A DNA stretch of 64,000 nt from Diphasiastrum complanatum (GCA_029204225.1 CM055099.1:49402014-49466013), one strand, 5' to 3'; shown: positions 11,973 to 28,659, counted from the stretch's first letter. Program-made: numbers and translations. Notes: generated by a model from the sequence alone, not told the origin.

Positions 11973-12834
11973 TGATAAATTTTACAATTTTTAGGACAAT
12001 AATGATTGTACTTTACAATCATAGAGAGTTATTGGTTGCTTAATCAATGAATCTAACAAGTTCTACACATTAGATCTTGATCTAGATTCACTACACTTGG
12101 ATTTAAGCAAGAGCAATGGATCAACACATCATTTTTTAGTGAGAGCGGCCTTACACGTGTGGAGTACTGTCCACTATACGGCTTGCACCTGAAACAACAA
12201 GTACAATGATACTAGATAGCAATCATACATAAAAATCACAAGACAAATGATTAGAAATATCACAAAAGTGTAGAGTGTAAAAGTCTCATCAATCTTCTTA
12301 GCGAAATGATGATCCTTTTATAAATCAAGTACATCCATGAGTCTGGTATAGTCCAGCAGGCCTTAACACGTGTGAAGAGTGCCACATCACTCAGATCTAT
12401 CCATTTGATCCATCCTTGATCCTTATCCAATAGTTGACCTTCTAGAATATGACTAAAATCCAAAAAACTAGTCTCCTAGAATATAAGAATATTCCCTACA
12501 AAATGGGATCTAAGGAAAATGGTCAACTCTTATCTTCTAGTACTCTATACACACGTGTGAACATTCAATTGCCATGTGGGAGCATTTACTCATGCACATG
12601 CAAGGAAAAGCTAATTTGTAGGTGACTAGTCAACTTGACTAAAAACTAGTCATTTCATGTTCACACTAACTAGAATGATACAAAATCAATTTGGATATAT
12701 ACAAACATAAAAAGTACATCCTTTCACACGTGGGAACAGGCTCCACACGTGTGAAATCAGATCATCAACATATTCTAATGTTTGATCAATATTTACATGA
12801 ACCAATGTCAAGTGAGAAGTGACAATTTTCAACA
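11973..12834 (-). repeat. Element B: 5' LTR
   Basis: 862 bp, the same length as its partner at 7353-8214. It carries CACACGTGTG at 12550 and 12744, among other E-box-like sites. It ends at 12834 followed by ATAAA, the near-copy of the left flank ATGAA. Confidence 0.93.
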
Positions 12835-13560
12835 ATAAAGTCAAGGCTTTGTACTCGGACTCACTTGAGAATAAAGATATTGTTGCTTGTTTCTTCTACA
12901 TCCAGGAGATAGCTCCATCATCTATAAAAATAGCATGTGCACTTATGGATGTCCTATCCATTTGATCTCCAGCAAAGTCTTGGTAGAAATGTACTCACCA
13001 CCATTGTCACTTCTCAAGCACTTAATTTTGGTGTTGAATTGGACATCCCTTCCAATCTTGAAATTTACAAAGACATCAAAAACTTCATCCTTGCTCTTAA
13101 TAGATACACCCAACAAAATCTACTAAAATCATCCATAAATGTCACATACATAGCACCACCATTGCTAATTGTAGTAACTCCATGAATATCCAAATGCACA
13201 AGTTGAAAAGGATTATTTGACCTTGATGTAGATCTCTTTTAAGGTAACCTATGTGACTTTGATAAAGCACATTGCTCACAAACATGATTCATGCTAGTTA
13301 GAGATTTGGGAAGACCACAAACAACTTGCCTCTTTACCATTACCTCCAATGACTCGAAGTTGAGATGCCCCAATATCTTGTGCCATACCTCTTACATTGA
13401 CAATTGCTCCTTTGCTCCAACTTGGTTAGCAATAACACAAGCATCAAGTTTGAACACTTTACCTTCCCTCTTCCCTTTTGCAATCAATTCACCTTCCTTC
13501 TTGATCAAACAAGCATCACCATCAAACTCCACCTTGAAAATCTTGTCAAGCATTTGACTA
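12835..13560 (-). pseudogene. Element K: RNase H remnant fused to integrase and pre-integrase
   Basis: Continuation of K upstream of the B insertion. From 12835 to about 12975 the minus strand encodes DFAGDQMDRTSISAHAIF, ISWM (stop) KKQATIS and SESEYKALT of RNase H. At about 12976 it jumps to integrase (CLRSDNGGEYIST region), then upstream to the FDDFS-like region, the HVCEQC finger and GHLNF-type pre-integrase residues. Reverse transcriptase and the linker are therefore deleted. The plus-strand open frames here are antisense shadows. Confidence 0.8.
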
Positions 13561-17052
<3,492 letters not shown>

Positions 17053-17664
17053 GATATCCATAAAAACTTGTCAAGGTACGAACATTGTGTGAAAAAAATT
17101 AGATCCAAATGATAGGCTAATTATGCCCTTTGATCTTTAGCTAATTTGGAGAGCACATTTGGGTTTACTACCAATGTTGAAATCATACATCAACTACACA
17201 TAGAAGATGAAACTCAATAAGGATTTTTCATAAACACTTAGATATCATATGATAATGTCCTGTTTTGTACAACAACCTTACAATAACAATACACACATGT
17301 GTAGATTCATATACATAAGAAAATGTAGAAATCATACATCAACTACACATAGAAGATGAAAACTCAATAAGGAATTGCAATAAACACTTAGATATCCATA
17401 AAAACTTGTCAAGGTATCAACATTGTGTGTAAAAAAATCAGATCCAAATGATAGGCTAATTATGCCCTTTGATCTTTAGCTAATTTGGAGAGCACATATG
17501 GCTTCACTACCAATGTAGAAATCATACATCAACTACACATAGAAGATGAAAACTCAATAAGGAATTGTCATAAACACTTAGATATCATATGATAATGTCC
17601 CTTTTTGTACAACAGCCTTACAATAACAATACACACACGTGTAGATTCGTATACATAAGAAAAT
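17053..17664. repeat. Direct repeat inside the LTR of element G
   Basis: About 272 bp is present twice, at 17053-17324 and 17391-17664. Both copies start GATATCCATAAAAACTTGTC and end at ACATAAGAAAAT. The 66-bp spacer (17325-17390) is itself a third copy of the stretch beginning GTAGAAATCATACATC. This makes the LTR longer than its 650-bp relatives. Confidence 0.88.
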
Positions 17665-18114
17665 CAACATTCTACACACAGAAATTTATTATATCACCAA
17701 GATGCAAGAGATTGATGTAGAAACCCAAAGAGATACCTTTCATAAGAATGAGTGAGAGAAGAATGAGAGAGATGAGTTTCTCCCACACTTGTATGCGACC
17801 ATTTAGATGGTCTTGCCTAATCTTATCAACTTACAGAAGTTTCTAGGTACTTGCCAAAAGCCTAGATTCAATCAATGTATCTCTTCTAACCAATTAAGGT
17901 AGGTCCAAATCTGACCTAATCCACCTAAATAGTTTCTAGAAATAATAATTGTACTATTTTAAGCTATCTCTAAGTTGTTATGTACAAAATCCATGGTGCA
18001 CCAGTTGAATATGACCTTGACTCTTGTCCATCTTTAGTCCACAAGTATCGCATTTGAACAAAATATTTTAATATGCCAAATAACAAATGACCAAACTAGT
18101 TGATTTTCTTCACA
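17085..18114 (-). repeat. Element G: 3' LTR with internal duplication
   Basis: The end at 18114 (AACTAGTTGATTTTCTTCACA) adjoins a polypurine tract, as in A, H and K. The other end is probably at TGTGAAAAAAATTAGATCC (17085 onward), which resembles the LTR start of A. The repeated unit places a second, similar start at about 17425, so the exact limit is uncertain. Confidence 0.7.
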
Positions 18115-19060
18115 CTTCCCCTTTGACGCTTTAGCATAGTTTTAACTATACAACTTTGCTCCAAATTTAGAATGATCTCCATCCTTAGTATAGACCTCCT
18201 GTCCAAAATAGAACCATTCATGACTGATATAAACAATACTGTCCAAATTGGATACTTCACTATTTCTATCATCAATATTCCATTTCAAGATGTAACTAGA
18301 ACATGAAAAATCAAATAGAATGTAAGTGCAATGATTCCTCCATTCTTCCAACCTTGAACTCTCTGAAAAATAATAACAACCAAACAATAAATGTGAGCAT
18401 GCATGTCTCCTCCATCTTTGTCCTTCCTTGATATGTCTCCACCATAAAAATCCATGAATGAGCATCCATTACCACCTTGCCACAAAAAATCATCAACCAT
18501 TGGAAATACATGAGTAAAAGAGTACAATAATGATGCTAATCTAGCTCTACATGACTCCATATAACTAGTAGCTATCACTAGTCCATTTTCAAGATCTACT
18601 TGATACAAGAAAATGATCATAGATTCACCAAAAATTGACAATCTCCAAGTATTGACACCACATAGCTCAACACTTGAGAACTTATCCATGAATGAGTGAT
18701 ATAATGAGCCTCTCTTATCTTCATTTCATTCAGAAAAACCATCTAAAAATTCTAGTACAACTCCAACATCAAAATAATGAAAAACAATGTGACAATTTGC
18801 ACACATTCACATAAAATTGCTCAAACATGAGATAGAACAAGTAAAGTAACTTTGAAAAACACTTTCTTGCTACTTCCTTGACCTTACTTGACTCTTCAAT
18901 AACCTCCAAAAACATATCCAAAGTATCTTTTCCACTTGACTTCCCTTTGATGCTCTTGATAGCTCCACTTTCTCTTTTGTGTTGTTGAAGCCCTTTGAAA
19001 TCAACCTCTTGATCTACCACTTGACCATCAAAGCCATTGAAAAAAAACATCCATATCCAT
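18115..19060 (-). pseudogene. Element G: unknown module in place of reverse transcriptase/RNase H
   Basis: Overlapping minus-strand frames (18689-18285, 18465-18142, 19050-18769) correspond segment by segment to the 390-codon open frame of element H. Shared features include FNGFDGQVVDQEVD with KGLQQHKRE, WQGGNGCSFMDFYGGDISRKD, and SHLLFGC followed by WRNHCTYILF, SCSSYIL, NSEVSNLDSI. The last 18 bases before the LTR are a purine-rich tract, preceded by VKTMLK, matching the SKSMLK end of Copia pol. No reverse transcriptase or RNase H motif exists. Frameshifts interrupt it here. Function unknown. Confidence 0.75.
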
Positions 19061-19388
19061 TAGTTTTTTCCATTCCATGAAAATTCTCATCCATTTGCAT
19101 ACCCTCATCTACACAAGAAGATTCACCAAAATATGTGAGAGATGCAAAATGAGTAACTGCCACTTGCTTACCATTCTCATCATATGTGTACCTTGAAGGT
19201 TTTGCCTTTACCTTGATGTCCTCCTTGAATTTTGACTTGAAGATACTTCTGCACCATCACCATCCAAAGTATCATCAACATTGTCATCAACATCAAGAAT
19301 GTTAGATCCAATAACCACATCACCATTTGAAGAAACCTTTGAAATGTTTCCTTCATAAAAAATGACATCTTTGACACAATTTCCAGAA
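19061..19388 (-). pseudogene. Element G: Copia post-integrase linker
   Basis: The minus-strand frame reads CVKDVIFYEGNISKVSSNGD, SNILDVDDNVDDTLDGDGAE, and in a shifted frame TYDENGKQVAVTHFASLTYF. It aligns with VGRDVIFDEGNIPKVSSS, SNILDVHEKDPTLDGGDDG and LTYDQKGKQVV of element A. This anchors the unknown module downstream of Copia pol. Similarity ends at about 19388, next to a CACACGTGTG site. Confidence 0.8.
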
Positions 19389-19429
19389 TTCACACGTGTG
19401 GGGATGATCCACATGTATGATAGATCTTA

Positions 19430-20287
<858 letters not shown>

Positions 20288-20302
20288 ACTCCTAAAAACA
20301 AT

Positions 20303-20929
20303 CTATATTGACTTGAACATGGATCTTGGTATTACTCCAAGATTGGCTCTATGCTTGATGAAGGAACTCTTGCTCCAAGGTTTGGTAAGCAAATTTGCAA
20401 TACAAGATGATGTGTTGATGTGCTCCAAGTAGATCTCCCCTCCAATGAGCTTCTCTCTCGTGAAGTGATGTGCAACTTTGATGTGTTTGCACCTTGCATG
20501 GAATATTGGATTGTTGGCAAGGGCCTGGGCTAAAATGTTGTCACACATGATCATAGGTAGATCATCTTCCATGATTATCTTTAGCTCCACTAGCAACCTT
20601 TTGATCCAAAGCACTTCCTTGGCTGTAGTAGTGAGTGCCTTATACTCAGCTTCACAAGATGAGAGTGATACAATATCTTGCTTTTTGGAAAGCCAAGATA
20701 TCAAGTTTCCTCCAAGATATATGACATAAGCACTTGTAGATTTTCGATCTGCTCTATCACTTGCAAAATACGAGTCAGAATAGCCAACTATAGAAAGATC
20801 TTCACTTTTATACAATACACCACCATTGCTACTTACACTAAATCCATGTATATTCAAATGCACAAGTTGGAAAGGCCTAGTAGATCTAGATATAGATCTC
20901 TTATAAGGTAACCTATGTGACTTCACCAA
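20303..20929 (-). pseudogene. Element L: chimeric integrase start fused to RNase H
   Basis: A 208-codon open frame. Residues 1-37 (PYKRSISRSTRPFQLVHLNIHGFSVSSNGG) are the start of the Copia integrase core of the A/K type. From about residue 38 it is RNase H: GYSDSYFASDRADRKSTSAY, NLISWLSKKQDIVSLSSCEA, EVLWIKRLLVELK, MCDNILAQALANNP, IKVAHHFTREKLIGGEI and LLTKPW. The RNase H part is closest to element C, not A. So one frame joins two families, with the rest of integrase and all of reverse transcriptase missing. Confidence 0.85.
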
Positions 20930-20944
20930 AAATGTTTTCAGTTC

Positions 20945-22391
<1,447 letters not shown>

Positions 22392-23039
22392 TGTGAGATA
22401 TTGTCAACTAGTTTGATATTTTGGTCATATTCTTTTATTTGGAAATTGAGGCCAATTTTCATATAAGACTAAGAGTTTGACTTTTCAAAGCTATAATATT
22501 CTGAAAGCATTTGAATTACCACTTTTAGAAAGTGAGGGAAAGTAGAAAGTTGAGTTTGGTCACAATCAAATTTGAATATTAGATACATTGAATTTAGTCC
22601 ACATTAATGATAGGGTTTTGATATGGAGGGAAACCAAGCTAATTAATGAGGCATGGACCTGTTATAAAAGGATGTAAATTCATGGTAAGAGGATGATATT
22701 CTCTCTCCTATCTCATTTCATGCTTATACGTGAGTTATCTTGGGTTTATCTATCCATTGGTGCACGATATTGATGATATCTTGCAATTTTGTGTGTAGAA
22801 TGCTTTGATATATGGTTCGTTGGGTTCACACATGTGAAATACAATAACTTAATATTTTGTATGGACAGAAATTTCATGCTATGATATGTTTGATGCTTGA
22901 TCAATGTCTTATTAAGTTTTCATCTCTTTCATTGAGTAGATGTTGATTTTCTACATTGCCAATGGTGCTAATTGTGTTGTCTTTCATACCAAAGATCAAT
23001 AAATGATTTTGGATCTTAGTGATTCACAAAATCTTCACA
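22392..23039 (+). repeat. Element M: 5' LTR (complete)
   Basis: 648 bp, from TGTGAGATATTGTCAACTAG to AATCTTCACA, followed immediately by a primer-binding-site variant. The ends and length match the 650-bp LTRs of element A in the opposite orientation. It directly abuts minus-strand gag of element L. Confidence 0.85.
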
Positions 23040-23051
23040 TGGTATCAAATC
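23040..23051 (+). promoter_or_regulatory. Element M: variant primer-binding site
   Basis: TGGTATCAAATC, directly after the LTR. It has the same two changes from TGGTATCAGAGC as the site at 5164. Confidence 0.7.
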
Positions 23052-23149
23052 TGAAAGGATCAGCCATACGTAGCAAATATTTGGAGGAGTTGCTAGATTG
23101 ATTTCTACACAGAAATCAAGCATTTAAAATATGTAAAATTGATCTTTTG

Positions 23150-23874
23150 TAGGTCAAAACTCAATTTAGGTTTATCATCTTGAAGAATTTCGATGATATT
23201 GAAAACACAAATGATGATGCTTTTGTGATGTCTTCATGTTTGAGTTCTATTGTTGGAGATATTGATCCATGGTGGATTGATAGTGGAGCAAGCTCACACA
23301 TGAGTTTTTAAAAGGAGTATTTCACTTCTTTGTTGGCATATGGAGATGACAAGATGGTGATCTACATGCAATGATGGTGAGTGTGCAATCAAAGGGATTG
23401 GCACAATTCCTATTTCTCTCTCTACAAATAGGATGTTTTGTTCATTCCATCTATTACCAAGTTGTACATTCGGATATTCATGGTATTACTACTATTAGAA
23501 ATGGAGGAGCTAAGACGTATGTCACTTTCTTTGATGATTTTAGTAGATTTTGTTGGGTCTATCTACTAAAGAGCAAGGCTGAAGAATTCAAGAACTCAAG
23601 GGAGAACCAATTCACTACAGTCGAGTACTTGAGGAGTGACAATGGTAGTGAGTATATCAATCCTATATTTAATTCCAGGAGCAAGCATATTGAGGTGGCA
23701 TATGACTTTGTGAGAGAACTAGTCATGGAAAAGGAGGTGGAACTTCAACATGTTTCTTCAAGAAAATGTGTAGCTAATATCTTCACCAAAGGATTGGAAA
23801 AAGACTTGTTTACGAAGCATTGGACTTCCCTTGGCCACCAACCTTGCCTTATGCATGAGTATCCTGGATATTGA
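23150..23874 (+). pseudogene. Element M: internally deleted Copia polyprotein
   Basis: 23190-23330 encodes NDDAFVMSSC, WWIDSGASSHMSF and SLLAYGDDK of protease. The 167-codon frame 23371-23874 then joins integrase VHSDIHGITTIRNGGAKTY, FFDDFSRFCWVYLLKSKAEE and LRSDNGSEYINP directly to RNase H (SRSKHIEVAYDFVRE, VELQHVSS, VANIFTKGLEKDLFTKHWTS). Reverse transcriptase is absent. The short CTCTCTCTAC seed of the AG array is present but not expanded. No 3' LTR follows, so the element is truncated at about 23850. Confidence 0.82.
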
Positions 23875-24732
23875 GGGTGATCATGACAAATGCTTTGCCA
23901 TCTCTCAGTCTCTACTTGGTGATGTTGGATGCATCTCCTTATGGTTTGAGCTTTGTGCCATCAATGATGTCCCACAGTTTTTTGGCTAGAAGTATAACCT
24001 TCATCTAGAATCTCTAGAGATGGTAGTTATCTCCATCGAGTTTATCAATGAGAGATGAACTAGATGACTACAAACATACAACTACTAGACAATAAATCAT
24101 TCGATCATGTTCAAGACAAGAGAGCTCTGTATGGACAGAGAGCTCACACGTGTGAATTCAGCCCTCATTAATGAGTGCTACTTCTCAAGGAATGATCCAA
24201 ATTTGATTTTCTATAGCTTGTTGGATAGGTATTGAGGAGTAAAATGTGTTGCTTTTGTTTTTAAAATTAATTTTATTTATTTTGGAAGAGTTTTAGGAAA
24301 TCAGAGAGTTTAAAGGGTACTCAACTCGTGGGATATGCCAAAGTGAGGACACATATGTCTTTTTCACCATTTTTCATCAATTTTCACTGTCAATCAAGTA
24401 TGATTGGATAGAAGTGAGTGTTCTGAGGTCTTAGACTTTTCATTTCACACAGATTACTGTGTTTGAGTTGAGAGTAAATTCCTAGAGAGTTTTTCAATAC
24501 ATTGAAACTCGTGGGAGAGATAGACTTCTTGCTTGCATGTGCTTCTTCTTTTATGACTGAAGCAAGATCCAAATTCAAGATAGATTGATTTTCTATATTG
24601 AGAATTTGTTCTCACATCTATTGCTAGATTTCTTAGGGTGGATCAACATCTGTGTTAGATCCTAGATTGAGATAGCAAGTAACATCCTATCAACTCCATT
24701 CTTTATCATTACTAGAATTTCTCACCAAGAAG
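23875..24732. other. Non-coding DNA upstream of Copia C
   Basis: No credible gene. One TTCACACGTGTGAA-like site occurs (CACACGTGTG at 24145-24154), which suggests leftover LTR. No primer-binding site is recognisable before the gag of element C, so its 5' LTR is missing or too degraded to see. Confidence 0.4.
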
Positions 24733-25320
24733 ATGTCTTAATCTGGTTCACATTTCTTAGAGCACAGTGAGAGATTAACATCTTCCAATTATGCAATGTG
24801 GAAGATCAGAATGTCATCATTGTTGATTCTACATGATGTAATGGATATTGTGAGTGGAGCTGAAGAAGAACCTGCTGCACCTAATGAAGCTGCAGCATTC
24901 CACAAAAGAACCAAAATTACCCTTCATTTTATAAAAATAAATGCTACCAATGAAGTGTTAAGAGAGATCAGTACATGCACCACTACCAAGGAAGCTTTGG
25001 ATACTCTAAAAACAATCTATGAGATCAAAAATACTTCTAGATTGCTTACACTCAGAAACCAAATATTTCTAAGTTATCAGAGAGTAGATGAGAGTGCTTC
25101 ATTATATGTCATGAGAGTTAAGGATCTTCATCAAGAGTTAGCTGGTATTAGTAATGCTCTTAAGAACACTGAACTTGTATAATTAGTCCTAAATGGACTT
25201 AGAGATGAGTATGAAAATATTGTGTAGACTTATGCTGTCAGAGAGGATCTTTCATCCTTGGAGACACTACAAGGTGTTCTCATTGCTGAAGAAAGTAGGC
25301 AAGAGAACAAATGCTGAGGA
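24733..25320 (+). pseudogene. Element C: gag capsid region
   Basis: ATG at 24733 is followed by a stop at the third codon, then HFLEHSERLTSSNYAMWKIR, LLILHDVMDIVSGAEEEPAA, HKRTKITLHFIKINATNEVL, CTTTKEALDTLKTIYE, LLTLRNQIFLSYQRVDES and VKDLHQELAGISNALKNTEL, stop, LVLNGLRDEYENIV. This is Copia gag (UBN2 type) with three stops, followed by a frame change into the zinc-knuckle frame. Confidence 0.87.
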
Positions 25321-26069
25321 TCAACAAACTTTCATTGAAAGATGGTGGAGATGACAAAGCACTCTTCATCAGAGACAAGTCAAGAGGCAAGGGCAAAGGA
25401 CAACAACACTTCAAGAAGGACAAAGCCAAAGAAGGTGGTGAGGATCAGTCCTCACAAGGTGCAACATCCAGTGGCAAGAAGAAGCTGTCAAAGATCAAGT
25501 GTTTTTTCTGTGGAAAGAAAGGACATTATGCATCAAATTGTTTCAAGAAGAAGAACCAATCTAAGCAAGCTAACCTTACTAATGAGGATGAGTGTGAGGG
25601 TGTAGAGAGGGAAAGAGAGGATTCATTAATGATGTCTACTTTCTCATCTCTTTCTGTTAAGAATGAAGAAGTTTGGTGGATAGATAGTGGGGCTAGTTCC
25701 CACATGTCTAGTTCTAGGAACTCTTTCACTAATCTCATGCCATATTTAGGTGCAAAAAGGTCAATCTATACTGCTAATGATGTAGAGTGTAGGATTGAAG
25801 GAATAGGTAGTATTCCATTACATGCATCATCATCAAAAAAAATTTGCTTACAAGATGTACTGTATGTACCTAAATTGACTAAGAATCTCATTAGTGTAGG
25901 ACAATTGTTTGATAGTGGATTGGATGTCAAGTTTCAAGTTGACAAGTGTATAATCTCAAGAGAAAATGAAGTTATTGCTAGAGGATCTAGAATTGGTAAG
26001 TTATACAAACTAGATTCTAGGGAGAGTGCTAACATTTCAGATATTGCTTATGAGACCAAGATTCTATAG
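25311..26069 (+). pseudogene. Element C: nucleocapsid and protease
   Basis: A 252-codon open frame with a basic nucleocapsid segment, the knuckle CFFCGKKGHYASNC (about residues 64-77), an acidic spacer, then protease WWIDSGASSHMS (about residues 121-132), YTANDVECRIEGIGSIPL, VLYVPKLTKNLISVGQLFDS and ARGSRIGKLYKLD. Active-site motifs are intact. It stops at TAG 26067, just before the pre-integrase region. Confidence 0.9.
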
Positions 26070-26790
26070 GAGGATCTGTGGCATAAGAGATTGGGTCATC
26101 CCAATCTCAAAGCCATGCAATCTATGGTCAAAGAAGGAAAAGTTGTTGGTCTACCAAAGACACTGTCAAAGGAGCTTCTACCTGTGAAGCTTGTGTGCTG
26201 GCAAAGTCACACAGAAGGCCTTTTCCTAGATCAAGTATCAAGACAAAGAAACCATTTGAACTTGTACACTCAGATGTTCATTTCTTATCAACTAAGAGCA
26301 AAGGAGGAGCCAACTGATTTGTCTCTTTTGTAGATGATTATACAAGACATTCTTGGATCTATATGTTGTCTTCAAAAGCCATGGTTTATGATGTTTTTCT
26401 TACTTTTAAAGCTTATGTAGAGAAGCAGTTTCCTTTCAAGATAAAAGCTTTCAGAAGTGATAGTGGAGGGAAATGCACTTCCAATAACTTTAAAGACTTT
26501 TGTGAGAGAGAGGGTATTCAAAGAGAGTTTTCTTGTTCATATACTCCTCAGAAAAATGGAGTTGCTGAGAGAAAAAATAGAACTTTGTGTGAATGTGCAA
26601 AAGCCATTAGGCTGGAAGCTTCTCTGCCTAAAGAATTTTGGGAAGAGACAGTTGCATGTGCAAACTATCTTTGTAATAGGCTTCCAAATCTTGCAATAGG
26701 AGGAAAGACACCATTTGAGATGTTGTATAAGAAAAAGCCTAAGGTAGACCATCTTAGGAATTTTGGTTGTGTATTATGCATTTACTAAAA
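26070..26790 (+). pseudogene. Element C: integrase
   Basis: In changing frames: LWHKRLGHPNLKAMQS, CEACVLAKSHRRPF (HHCC finger), FELVHSDVHF (first catalytic Asp), FVDDYTRHSWIYMLSSKAMV, KIKAFRSDSGGKCTSNNFKD (second Asp), SCSYTPQKNGVAERKNRTLC (catalytic Glu), LPKEFWEETVACANYLCNRL and LRNFGC. All three DDE residues can be located. A small deletion after NFGC and at least two frameshifts break it. Confidence 0.88.
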
Positions 26791-27800
26791 AAGCATACAA
26801 GATTTATTTGCCCTCTACTGACAAAAATGTTGTTAGTAAAGATGTGGTCTTCCATGAAGATCAGAAATTTAACTTGGATGATGCTCAGATCAAAGAGAGA
26901 CATGCAAGATCAATTATCAACCTTGATGATGTTCAAGAAGAGGTGAGGCCGAGGCTTGAGGAGGAGCAGATTCAAGCTATCACGCCAAGAAGGTCTACAC
27001 GAGCAAGATCTGAGCCAAGGAGGCTCACATATGATGAAGAAGGAAGGCAAGTGGAAGGTGAAACTTCCTATCATGCAATTTTTATATCAGATGAAGAGCC
27101 TAAGGATGTCCAAGAAGCTTTTCAATCCAAGAAGTGGGTTGAAGCAATGACCCAAGAATTTGAAGCCTTGATGTCAAATAACACATGGGAGCTTGTGGAG
27201 CCACCAAACAACATGCACGTGATCAGATGTAAGTGGGTATTCAGAATCAAGTATAATCATGATGGATCTATCAATAAGTATAGAGCAAGACTTTGTGCTA
27301 AAGGCTACTCTCAGATTAACGGTCTTGATTATGAAGATACCTTTGCACCAGTTGCAATGATGGTAACAATTCGAATACTCATCTCTCTTGCATGTTTTCA
27401 CAAATGGAGTATGTTCCAGTTTGATGTCTCTAATGCATTTCTCAATGGTTACCTTGAGGAGGAGATTTATATGGAGCAACCTCCAAGTTTTGTGAAGGAA
27501 GGTGATAAATCAAAAGCTTGTCTTTTGTTCAAAAGTCTGTATGGACTGAAACAGGCACCAAGGTCTTGGTATGCAAGGCTCAATTCTTATCTCATATCAC
27601 TCGGATTTTGTCTAAGTGAATATGACCCTTCTCTGTATTATAAGTTTGTAGATAACTTTGTAATTATTCTTCTCATCTATGTAGATGATAGCATTCTTCT
27701 TGGAAACAGTGAGAAGTTAGTTGAAGAAACTAAGCATGCACTTGGTACTGAGTTTAAAATGCAGGACTTAAGGAGTTTTTCACTATATTCTTGGCCTTGA
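26763..27800 (+). pseudogene. Element C: linker and reverse transcriptase
   Basis: A 345-codon open frame. KKAYKIYLPSTDKNVVSKDV is followed by an acidic linker with RRSTRARSEPRRLTYDEEG, then AFQSKKWVEAMTQEFEALMS, CKWVFRIKYNHDGSINKYRA, FAPVAMMVTIRILIS, FQFDVSNAFLNGYLEEEIYM, SLYGLKQAPRSWYARL, and the catalytic YVDD in LLIYVDDSILLG. The frame is lost just after EFKMQDL near 27780. Reverse transcriptase motifs are otherwise complete. Confidence 0.92.
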
Positions 27801-28645
27801 AATAGATTTTTGGAAAGGTCATGCATTTATAAGCCAAAGTAGATATGCATTTTCCATGCTCAGGAAATTTCATATGGAGAACTGTAAAGGCATAGATACA
27901 CCTATGGAGCACACTGTAAAAGTTCCTATTAAAGATGATAAAAAATCCTTTGAGGACATCACTCTTTATAGGAGTCTTATTGGCTCACTTATTTGGTTAA
28001 CAGTGACTAGGCTTGATCTAAGCTTTTGTGTTCATAAGCTGAGTCAACACATGCATGATCCAAAGTTATATCATTGGAAGTTGGCTAAAAGAGTCTTGAG
28101 GTATATATCTTCTACCTTGGATTATGGACTATACTATGAAGGAGAAAATATGACCTTGATTGCTTTTTCAGATTCTGATTTCGCAGGAGACAGGTTGGAT
28201 AGAAAATCCACAAGTGCTTACACTATATTTCTTGGAGAAAATTTGGTTTCTTGGTTGTCAAAGAAGCAGGCAACTATTTCCTTATCATCTTGTGAAGCTA
28301 AATACAAATCTCTTACAACCACAAAAAAGGAGGTTTTATGGATCAAAAGGCTACTTTTGGAGCTTAAGTGTTATGCAGATGAAGATTTACCAATTATTCA
28401 CTAATGATAACATTTCTGCTCAGGCTCTTGCAAATAATCCAGCCTTTCATGCAAGGAGCAAGCATATTGAAGTGGCTCATCATTTTGTAAGAGAAAAAGT
28501 CATTGGAGGAGAGATCTCATTGGAGCATGTTTCATCTTCAGATTGTGTTGCAGATCTTCTCACCAAGCCCCTACTCAAGAATGTCTTTATGAAGATGAGG
28601 TCTAACCTTGGCCTAATTTCAAAATCTATGTTGATAGGAACATAA
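27801..28645 (+). pseudogene. Element C: RNase H
   Basis: Frames 27856-28404 and 28388-28645 together give RKFHMENCKGIDTPMEH, DITLYRSLIGSLIWLTVTRL, KLAKRVLRYISSTLDYGLYY, FSDSDFAGDRLDRKSTSAY, LVSWLSKKQATISLSSCEAK, CDN-like NDNISAQALANNPAFHARS, HIEVAHHFVREKVIGGEISL and DLLTKPLLKNVFMKMRSNLG. One frameshift near 28395 falls inside the CDN motif. The same family supplied the RNase H of chimera L. Confidence 0.9.
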
Positions 28646-28650
28646 ATTTT

Positions 28651-28659
28651 AAGGAGGAG
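28651..28659 (+). promoter_or_regulatory. Element C: polypurine tract
   Basis: AAGGAGGAG directly before the LTR start TGTGAAGATT at 28660. Confidence 0.8.

Larger units (their letters stand above)
7353..12834 (-). mobile_element. Copia element B, nearly complete, nested in element K
   Basis: A 5482-bp element with two 862-bp LTRs (7353-8214 and 11973-12834), a primer-binding site, a polypurine tract and gag-protease-integrase remnant-reverse transcriptase-RNase H in order. The LTRs differ at roughly 28 positions by eye (about 97% identical), so the insertion is fairly young but not new. Flanking pentamers are ATGAA (7348-7352) and ATAAA (12835-12839), a target duplication with one change. 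It interrupts the RNase H gene of element K. Frameshifts, stops and an integrase deletion make it non-autonomous. Confidence 0.92.

Noticed and set aside
12887-13560. Plus-strand open frames over Copia K
   Set aside because: They are antisense to integrase and protease codons on the minus strand and have no motif.
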